6,027 bases of DNA from assembly GCA_900321365.1 (NCBI GenBank), contig ONVT01000049.1:1-6027 (forward strand), written 5' to 3'. Positions 1-4,053 of the stretch are shown here, piece by piece (the first letter of the stretch is position 1; every line of letters starts with the position of its first letter). The notes below the pieces were generated by a model that was not told where the DNA came from, did not search any database, and worked only from the letters and a program-made list of their open reading frames with translations. This DNA is from an uncultured Eubacteriales bacterium. GTDB taxonomy: Bacteria; Bacillota_A; Clostridia; Lachnospirales; Lachnospiraceae. The translations under genes were made by a program, and so were the position numbers.

Positions 1-80
1 TCGGCAACTTCGCCCGCAGCCTCCTGCACGGCTTCCTCCACATTCGCTCCGGTAACCGGTGCTTTCAATTCCTCTCCCAT
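1..80 (-). CDS. Unrecognised acidic protein, N-terminal fragment (runs off window)
   Basis: An ATG on the minus strand (bases 80-78) opens a frame that stays open to the window edge, giving only about 26 residues. It begins MGEELKAPVTGANVEEA and continues with more Glu and Ala. An AGGAGG (bases 96-91) lies about 8-10 bases upstream of the ATG, and an extended -10 promoter lies further up, so this is probably a genuine gene start rather than chance. The visible part is acidic, with no signal peptide or membrane segment, and looks like a flexible or helical lead-in to a domain outside the window. I do not recognise the family. It is transcribed divergently from the sua5 series. Confidence 0.6.
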   Translation of the reverse strand, partial: MGEELKAPVTGANVEEAVQEAAGEVA

Positions 81-115
81 AGCAGACACTCCTCCTAAAA
101 AAATCAATTTATGCC

Positions 116-124
116 AGTATATCA
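116..124 (-). promoter_or_regulatory. Extended -10 promoter for the leftward gene
   Basis: Read on the minus strand, TGATATACT forms an extended -10 element (TGn followed by TATACT, one mismatch to TATAAT). A start point about seven bases downstream gives a leader of roughly 30 bases that includes the AGGAGG at 96-91 and ends at the ATG at 80. No good -35 hexamer sits at 16-18 bases upstream, which is tolerated by extended -10 promoters. This is inferred from sequence pattern only. Confidence 0.4.
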
Positions 125-230
125 CACTCTGTAAAAAATGCACTATTAAAGTTGAAGCCATAACCACATTCCCAATGAAAATGGAAGCAAATTGTTCCTG
201 TCGTTTATTTCTTCACAGGAGGTATGCCGC

Positions 231-278
231 GTGATATACTTGTCTTGTTTCGAGACGGACAAAGGAAAATACAGGTGA
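231..278 (+). other. Possible 15-codon leader ORF coupled to sua5
   Basis: The strongest ribosome binding site before sua5, AGGAGG at 217-222, does not fit the sua5 frame well. The in-frame ATG at 224 is only one base away, too close for normal initiation. The site is ideally placed (8 bases) for a GTG at 231 in another frame. That GTG opens a short frame, VIYLSCFETDKGKYR, whose TGA (276-278) overlaps the sua5 ATG at 278-280 as TGATG. This geometry is typical of translational coupling. The peptide resembles nothing I recognise. The alternative is that the overlap is chance and the AGGAGG serves a sua5 start in some other way. Confidence 0.25.
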
Positions 279-1366
279 TGACTCAGACATTGTCACGAAA
301 TCACATGGATGATCTGCACAGGAAGACAATTTGGGCGGACATGACGGCCGGCATCGACGAGGGTCTCATGGAGACGGCTGGCAGAATCCTGCGCGAAGGG
401 GGGCTGGTGGCATTTCCGACCGAGACGGTTTATGGTCTGGGTGCAAATGCTCTCGATGCAAAAGCCTCGACGCGCATCTACGCAGCCAAGGGCCGCCCCT
501 CCGACAACCCGCTGATCGTCCATATCGCACGGCTGAAAAGCCTGGAAAGCATCGTCCGGGAGGTGCCGGAGAAAGCGGGCATTCTGGCCGAAGCATTCTG
601 GCCCGGGCCGCTCACGATTATTTTGCCAAAGGGGGATCTTGTTCCACGCTCTGTCACGGGCGGCCTTGACACCGTCGCTGTGCGGATGCCGGATCACGAG
701 ATCGCGCTGGCGCTGATCCGCGCTGGCAGCGGATTCGTCGCGGCTCCGAGTGCCAACACTTCCGGGCGGCCGAGCCCGACCACGGCGCAGCATGTGCGCG
801 ACGACCTGGACGGCAGAATCGATATGATCATTGACGGAGGAAGTGTCGATATCGGCGTTGAATCGACAATTGTTGATCTGACAGAAGATGTCCCGACGGT
901 TCTGCGGCCGGGCTACATCAGCCTGGAGATGCTCCGGGACGTGATCGGCGAGGTGCGGATGGATCCGGGGCTGCAGAGAATGGATCCTCAGTTCCGGCCG
1001 AAGGCGCCGGGAATGAAGTACCGGCACTATGCGCCAAAGGCGGACCTTACCATCGTGGAGGGGCGCGAGGAGGATGTCCGGTCTGCGATCGACCGTCTTG
1101 CGCGGGATGCGGAGTCTCGCGGATTGTCCTGCGGCATCATCGCCGCGGATGAGGACGCCTCGTCCTATCACTGCGGAATCGTGCGCTCCGCGGGAAGCAG
1201 GGCGCAGGAAATCACGATCTCGCAGCACCTGTTCGGAATTCTGCGGGAATTCGATGATCTTGGTGTCGATGTCATTTACTCGGAATCCTTTGATACGCCG
1301 CAAATTGGGACAGCGATCATGAACCGCCTGATCAAGGCCGCGGGGCACCGGATTCTGAAGGTGTAA
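278..1366 (+). CDS. sua5: Threonylcarbamoyl-AMP synthase, long Sua5/YwlC type
   Basis: This enzyme makes L-threonylcarbamoyl-AMP from threonine, bicarbonate and ATP. That is the first step of the t6A modification at position 37 of ANN-decoding tRNAs; the TsaD complex then transfers the group in the cytoplasm. From the ATG at 278 the protein has 362 residues. The YrdC-like domain fills about residues 25-225, with FPTETVYGLGANA (46-58), KGRPSDNP (71-78, the conserved Lys/Arg/Ser/Asn pocket), AVRMPDH (134-140), APSANTSGRPS (156-166) and STIVDL (196-201). The linker RPKAPGMKYRHYAPKA (240-255) is the hallmark of long Sua5 proteins, and a Rossmann-like SUA5 domain follows to the end. Start choice: ATG 224 is one base from AGGAGG; ATG 278 has AAAGGA 11 bases upstream; ATG 305 gives a length close to B. 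subtilis YwlC but lacks a clear binding site. I chose 278. Function is confident, the start is not. Confidence 0.95.
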   Translation: MTQTLSRNHMDDLHRKTIWADMTAGIDEGLMETAGRILREGGLVAFPTETVYGLGANALDAKASTRIYAAKGRPSDNPLIVHIARLKSLESIVREVPEKAGILAEAFWPGPLTIILPKGDLVPRSVTGGLDTVAVRMPDHEIALALIRAGSGFVAAPSANTSGRPSPTTAQHVRDDLDGRIDMIIDGGSVDIGVESTIVDLTEDVPTVLRPGYISLEMLRDVIGEVRMDPGLQRMDPQFRPKAPGMKYRHYAPKADLTIVEGREEDVRSAIDRLARDAESRGLSCGIIAADEDASSYHCGIVRSAGSRAQEITISQHLFGILREFDDLGVDVIYSESFDTPQIGTAIMNRLIKAAGHRILKV

Positions 1367-1386
1367 CCCTTTGATGGAACAGCCAC

Positions 1387-1401
1387 ACAGATTGTATCTG
1401 T
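1387..1401. repeat. Short perfect palindrome in the sua5-phosphatase gap
   Basis: ACAGAT and ATCTGT flank a TGT centre, giving a 6-3-6 inverted repeat 20 bases after the sua5 stop. The right arm can also pair with ACAGA at 1409-1413, so two alternative small hairpins are possible. No T tract follows, so it is not an intrinsic terminator. It could be an operator or chance. The rest of the 134-base gap (1367-1500) shows no convincing promoter. Confidence 0.25.
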
Positions 1402-1500
1402 ATGTCAGACAGAAACGGTTGGAAACGCTGTAATGAATGATAGTTCCTTCCGACTATGGAAGATGTTAATGCCAGTTGTGGGTTTGGATGGGGGATTGCC

Positions 1501-1968
1501 ATGAAATATTATGATAAATTGATATTTGTCAGCGAGAGCGATACCTCGACCAGCCCGATGGCGGAGGCGATCCTGCAGCAGATCTTTCTTCTGGAGGACA
1601 TCCTGATTACTTCAAAGGGACTCGTAGTGCTGTTTCCCGAACCAATCAATCCGAAGGCGGAAGCAGTCCTGGTCAGCCACTCCCTGTCCATGAAGGATCA
1701 TGTAAGCGAGCAGCTGACGGAAGATGATTTTGATGACCGTACGCTGATCCTGACGATGAACGAGTCTCAGAGGGACCAGCTGCTCAAGGATCATGAGCAC
1801 GCGAAGAATGTCTTCTCGATCGCTTCCTATATACAGGCGGATGAGGATATCCACGACCCCTACGGAGGAAGCCTGGCGGACTATAATCATGTGTATGAAG
1901 AACTGAAAGCCTATGTGCTCCGGCTGTCGAAGATTCTGAGCCTGGAGGACAACCGGCTGGAGGGCTGA
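1501..1968 (+). CDS. YwlE-like low-molecular-weight phosphatase homologue, catalytic loop lost (probable pseudoenzyme)
   Basis: The 155-residue protein has the length and outline of low-molecular-weight protein tyrosine/arginine phosphatases. It has a beta strand LIFV (7-10), the P-loop position followed by SPMAEAI (18-24), SKGL (38-41), QLTEDDFDDRTLILTMNES (71-89) and the acid loop DPYGGSLADY (119-128). The P-loop, normally C-x5-R-S as in VCTGNTCRSP, reads VSESDTSTSP. The nucleophilic Cys is Ser11, the second Cys is Ser16 and the phosphate-binding Arg is Thr17. Thr15, matching the YwlE threonine linked to phosphoarginine preference, remains, as does the general acid Asp119. The frame is intact, so it looks like a maintained non-catalytic protein rather than a decaying gene. 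Function is unknown; phosphoarginine/phosphotyrosine binding or a scaffold role is inference. The start at 1501 matches the family N-terminus and has GGGGGA 5 bases upstream. An in-frame ATG at 1456 has no binding site. Confidence 0.85.
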   Translation: MKYYDKLIFVSESDTSTSPMAEAILQQIFLLEDILITSKGLVVLFPEPINPKAEAVLVSHSLSMKDHVSEQLTEDDFDDRTLILTMNESQRDQLLKDHEHAKNVFSIASYIQADEDIHDPYGGSLADYNHVYEELKAYVLRLSKILSLEDNRLEG

Positions 1969-2067
1969 GTGGCGCGGCGAAGGACCTCGAAGGGGAAGAT
2001 TTTCTCAAACGGAGTTCATTTATTGATAAGCTGATCCCTCAGCAAACACTGTGGGACCGTTGTGAGA

Positions 2068-2088
2068 AGATGTTGAAAACCAACATCT
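2068..2088. repeat. Perfect 8-bp inverted repeat just upstream of upp
   Basis: AGATGTTG and CAACATCT are separated by AAAAC, giving an 8-bp perfect stem with a 5-base loop. It ends 15 bases before the AAGGAGG of upp (2104-2110). No T tract follows, so it is not an intrinsic terminator. In RNA it would be a stable hairpin next to the upp ribosome binding site; in DNA it has the form of a dimeric repressor operator. It does not resemble the PyrR-binding consensus I know. The rest of the 148-base gap between the phosphatase homologue and upp holds no recognisable gene. Confidence 0.45.
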
Positions 2089-2116
2089 GTGATGAGGATA
2101 TGGAAGGAGGCCTGTG

Positions 2117-2746
2117 ATGTCAAAAGTTTTGGTTCTTGATCACCCGTTGATCCAGCACAAGGTCGGTATCATCCGCAGGAAGGAAATCGGGACTAAGGAT
2201 TTCCGGGCCATCATATCGGAAATCGCCGGACTGATGTGCTATGAGGCTACACGTGACCTCAAGGTGTCCGAAGTGGAGATTGAGACGCCGATCGCGAAGA
2301 CGACGGTGAAGGAGCTGTTCGGTCTCAAGCTGGCAGTTGTCCCGATCCTGCGCGCGGGACTGGGAATGGTCGACGGTGTGCTTTCCATGATTCCGGCGGC
2401 CAAGGTCGGCCATATCGGTCTCTACCGCGATCCTGATACGCTGGAGCCGGTGGAGTATTACTGCAAGCTGCCGGAGGACTGTGGGGAGAGGGAAGTCTTC
2501 GTCGTTGACCCGATGCTCGCGACCGGCGGAAGCTCTTCCGCGGCGATCACTCTGCTCAAGGAGCACGGCTGCAGGCACATCCGCCTCATGAATATTATTG
2601 CGTCACCGGAGGGCGTGGCCCGCATGCAGAAGGACCACCCGGACGTGGACATCTATATCGCGGCGCTGGATGATCATCTGAATGAACACGGGTATATCGT
2701 TCCCGGGCTCGGGGACGCTGGTGACAGAATATTTGGAACAAAATAG
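2117..2746 (+). CDS. upp: Uracil phosphoribosyltransferase
   Basis: This enzyme converts uracil and PRPP to UMP and pyrophosphate in the cytoplasm, the key uracil salvage step. The protein is 209 residues, the family's usual length. Diagnostic segments are [12 protein letters not shown] (76-87), [12 protein letters not shown] (104-115), the PRPP-binding loop [12 protein letters not shown] (129-140) and the uracil-binding C-terminus [16 protein letters not shown] (194-209), all near-identical to well-known Upp proteins. AAGGAGG at 2104-2110 is 6 bases from the ATG at 2117. A GTG immediately before it (2114) is in frame but would leave only 3 bases, so ATG is preferred. The gene lies downstream of the sua5 and ywlE-like genes, as in many Firmicutes, and 62 bases before dCMP deaminase. 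A hairpin precedes its ribosome binding site and may bear on its control. Confidence 0.97.
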   Translation: MSKVLVLDHPLIQHKVGIIRRKEIGTKDFRAIISEIAGLMCYEATRDLKVSEVEIETPIAKTTVKELFGLKLAVVPILRAGLGMVDGVLSMIPAAKVGHIGLYRDPDTLEPVEYYCKLPEDCGEREVFVVDPMLATGGSSSAAITLLKEHGCRHIRLMNIIASPEGVARMQKDHPDVDIYIAALDDHLNEHGYIVPGLGDAGDRIFGTK

Positions 2747-2758
2747 CCTTCCCGCTCA

Positions 2759-2764
2759 TATAAT
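2759..2764 (+). promoter_or_regulatory. Possible -10 box (TATAAT) before dCMP deaminase
   Basis: A perfect TATAAT lies 12 bases after the upp stop. A start about seven bases downstream would give a leader of roughly 38 bases, enough to include the GGAGA binding site at 2799-2803. The -35 is weak: the best match, TTGGAA at 2733-2738, lies inside upp with a 20-base spacer, which is too long. A second TATAAT at 2787-2792 would start transcription on top of the binding site. Read-through from upp is the simpler model, with this as a possible internal promoter. Confidence 0.25.
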
Positions 2765-2808
2765 AGCTGTTGAGCTGTCGGGCGACTATAATATTTCCGG
2801 AGATAATC

Positions 2809-3303
2809 ATGAGTGACAAAAGAAAAGATTATATAACCTGGGACGAATATTTTATGGGGGTTGCGCATCTGGCGGCCATGCGGTCGAAGGATCCGAATAC
2901 ACAGGTGGGCGCGTGCATCGTCAGTACGGACAACAAGATTCTGTCCATGGGCTACAACGGGCTGCCGAACGGGTGCTCAGACGATGAGTTTCCCTGGGTG
3001 CGCAGTGCCGAGGACGGGGACGAGCTCAAGACGAAGTATCCCTATTCTGTCCACAGTGAGCTGAACGCGATCCTGAATTACCGCGGCCCGGGGCTGGAAG
3101 GGGCGCGGCTTTATGTGACGCTCTTCCCCTGCAATGAGTGCGCCAAGGCAGTGATCCAGTCGGGAATCCGGACGGTGATCTACGAGGATGACAAGTACCG
3201 GGACGCACCGAATAATATTGCTTCGCTTCGGATGCTGAGCGCCGCGGGGGTTCGCTGCGTGCGCTACCAGCCAAGCGGGCGGAAGGTTGAGATTAAGCTG
3301 TAA
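2809..3303 (+). CDS. dCMP deaminase (ComEB-like)
   Basis: This zinc enzyme deaminates dCMP to dUMP, feeding thymidylate synthase. The 164-residue protein carries the cytidine/deoxycytidylate deaminase signature. YSVHSELNAIL (79-89) holds zinc ligand His82 and catalytic Glu84. FPCNECAKAVIQSG (106-119) holds zinc ligands Cys108 and Cys111. DPNTQVGACIV (28-38) and GYNGLPNG (48-55) form the nucleotide-binding part, and a conserved tail runs to YQPSGRKVEIKL. The signature is HSE rather than the commoner HAE, which leaves the catalytic residues unchanged. ATG 2809 is preceded by GGAGA (2799-2803) at 5 bases and matches the family N-terminus. An upstream in-frame TTG at 2770 lacks a binding site. 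Its place next to upp is consistent with pyrimidine salvage. B. subtilis ComEB belongs to the same family; nothing here points to competence. Confidence 0.95.
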   Translation: MSDKRKDYITWDEYFMGVAHLAAMRSKDPNTQVGACIVSTDNKILSMGYNGLPNGCSDDEFPWVRSAEDGDELKTKYPYSVHSELNAILNYRGPGLEGARLYVTLFPCNECAKAVIQSGIRTVIYEDDKYRDAPNNIASLRMLSAAGVRCVRYQPSGRKVEIKL

Positions 3304-3320
3304 GCGCCACCCACTATAAT
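3293..3320 (+). promoter_or_regulatory. Possible promoter for the toxin-antitoxin pair
   Basis: A perfect TATAAT at 3315-3320 lies 11 bases after the dCMP deaminase stop. TTAAGC at 3293-3298 (weak -35, 16-base spacer) overlaps the end of that gene. The predicted start near 3327 gives a leader of about 54 bases before the antitoxin ATG at 3381, leaving room for autoregulatory binding. A second pair, TTGAAC (3340-3345) and TATAGA (3362-3367), would start at about 3374, inside or past the ribosome binding site, and is less likely. Confidence 0.3.
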
Positions 3321-3380
3321 TGCGAACATTTTTCCGTATTTGAACGATTCATCAGTCTGGATATAGAAAGGATGATGCGT

Positions 3381-3614
3381 ATGAGCACTTTAGAGCAAAC
3401 TATTTCCATGCTGGAAACTCTTCCAGAAGAAGATGTAAAAGCCATACATGACATTGCCTATCGCTTCTATATTCGAGAAAGGGTTCCTTTTTCGCCATTG
3501 ACAAAAGAGAAGGTCTTATATGACCTTGCGACATCCAGAAAGCAGATATCAAACGGAGAATGCAAGGAACTTGGTGAGGCCATCCGCGAAATTGAGGTAA
3601 AGTATGGTCTCTAA
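3381..3614 (+). CDS. Type II antitoxin, partner of the RelE/ParE-like toxin
   Basis: The 77-residue protein sits directly before a RelE/ParE-superfamily toxin and overlaps it by 11 bases, the usual layout of such modules. The N-terminal part, TLEQTISMLETLPEEDVKAI (3-22), is helical and probably serves dimerisation or DNA binding. The charged C-terminal part ends in AIREIEVKYGL, matching the pattern (acidic helix closing in Glu-Ile-x-x-Lys-Tyr-Gly-Leu) by which many RelB/ParD-like antitoxins wrap their toxin. The subfamily is not recognised. ATG 3381 has AAAGGA (3367-3372) 8 bases upstream; in-frame ATGs at 3372 and 3375 overlap or abut that site. By analogy with the family it should neutralise the toxin and repress its own promoter; this is not visible directly. 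Base composition is clearly more AT-rich than the preceding genes. Confidence 0.75.
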   Translation: MSTLEQTISMLETLPEEDVKAIHDIAYRFYIRERVPFSPLTKEKVLYDLATSRKQISNGECKELGEAIREIEVKYGL

Positions 3615-3930
3615 GGTTATCATTTCTAATCTTGCTCAACAACAGTTAGACAATTATATCCGGTATGTTCTTCTTGAAAAGAGTAATCCACAGGCTGCAA
3701 AAAGAATTACAGAGGACGCACTTATAACAAGGGATAGCCTCCTCAACGTTGCAGACAGCCTGCGTCTTCTTGAGGATAAGGACTTAGCTTCTCTTGGATA
3801 CAGGAAAATTCTTTTCAAATATCATGAATACCTTTTTATCTATCGGGTAGTTGATAATGTTGCTTATGTTGAAGCAACATATCATCAACTTCAGGATTAT
3901 GAGAACCTGTTTAAAACAGAAATCCTTTGA
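3604..3930 (+). CDS. RelE/ParE-superfamily toxin
   Basis: The 108-residue basic protein shows the superfamily pattern. An N-terminal strand (VIIS, 5-8) is followed by two helices (SNLAQQQLDNYIRYVLLEKS, 8-27, then PQAAKRITEDALITRDSL, 29-46). The C-terminal beta sheet includes LGYRKILFKYHEYLFIYRVV (64-83) and VAYVEATYHQLQDYENLF (86-103). The LGYR segment, the Tyr-rich strand and the closing His-x-x-x-Asp-Tyr are typical. Whether it cuts mRNA on the ribosome (RelE) or inhibits gyrase (ParE) cannot be decided from sequence; the spacing looks more ParE-like. GAGG at 3594-3597 lies 6 bases before the ATG, inside the antitoxin gene, and the 11-base overlap suggests coupled translation. It is AT-rich (20 G/C of 60 at 3841-3900, against 38 of 60 at 1081-1140 in sua5), suggesting lateral acquisition. 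No truncation is visible. Confidence 0.85.
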   Translation: MVSKVIISNLAQQQLDNYIRYVLLEKSNPQAAKRITEDALITRDSLLNVADSLRLLEDKDLASLGYRKILFKYHEYLFIYRVVDNVAYVEATYHQLQDYENLFKTEIL

Positions 3931-3993
3931 TATTGGAATTCATTACTGCCCCGGCATTGCATGGAAGCCGTGACTGGCGCAGATTCCTGCTGC

Positions 3994-4049
3994 AGCGAAA
4001 GAGAGGGTACCCCTGGCGAGGGGTACCCTCTCTTTCGCTCTATTTTTTT
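3994..4049 (+). terminator. Strong intrinsic terminator, 20-bp perfect stem
   Basis: Arms 3994-4013 and 4020-4039 pair perfectly over 20 base pairs around the loop TGGCGA. They are followed by CTA and seven Ts (4043-4049). The polarity is plus strand, ending transcription of the toxin-antitoxin pair and any read-through from the sua5-to-dCMP-deaminase series. Each arm contains the self-complementary GGGTACCC. On the minus strand the stem is followed by GC-rich sequence without a U tract, so it is not a classical terminator for the convergent gene, whose stop codon is 14 bases away. The stretch 3931-3993 before it holds nothing recognisable. Confidence 0.93.
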
Positions 4050-4053
4050 CGCC

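Noticed and set aside
152..182. TTGAAG with a weak -10 at about 175-181 as a plus-strand promoter for sua5
   Set aside because: The -10 candidates match only 3 of 6 consensus bases at allowed spacings, which is not enough to annotate.
224..277. Extending sua5 to the ATG at 224
   Set aside because: AGGAGG would be one base from the ATG, too close for initiation, and the added residues (MPRDILVLF...) do not match the family N-terminus.
293..1348. Minus-strand open frame of 351 codons opposite sua5
   Set aside because: It is a shadow of a well-supported Sua5 gene, Arg/His-rich, and without motifs or a binding site.
1447..1462. CTTCC/GGAAG hairpin as a terminator after sua5
   Set aside because: The stem is only 5 bp with a 6-base loop and no T tract follows.
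1456..1500. Extending the phosphatase homologue to the ATG at 1456
   Set aside because: No binding site precedes it, the added 15 residues are not family-like, and the ATG at 1501 gives the normal N-terminus.
1531..1560. The phosphatase homologue as a pseudogene
   Set aside because: There is no frameshift or premature stop, and motifs outside the P-loop are well kept. A maintained non-catalytic protein fits better.
2120..2578. Minus-strand open frame of 152 codons opposite upp
   Set aside because: It is a shadow of upp, whose sequence is diagnostic, and has no independent support.
3340..3367. TTGAAC-16-TATAGA as the toxin-antitoxin promoter
   Set aside because: The hexamers are fair, but transcription would begin near 3374, after the AAAGGA binding site the antitoxin appears to use. 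It would only work for leaderless translation.
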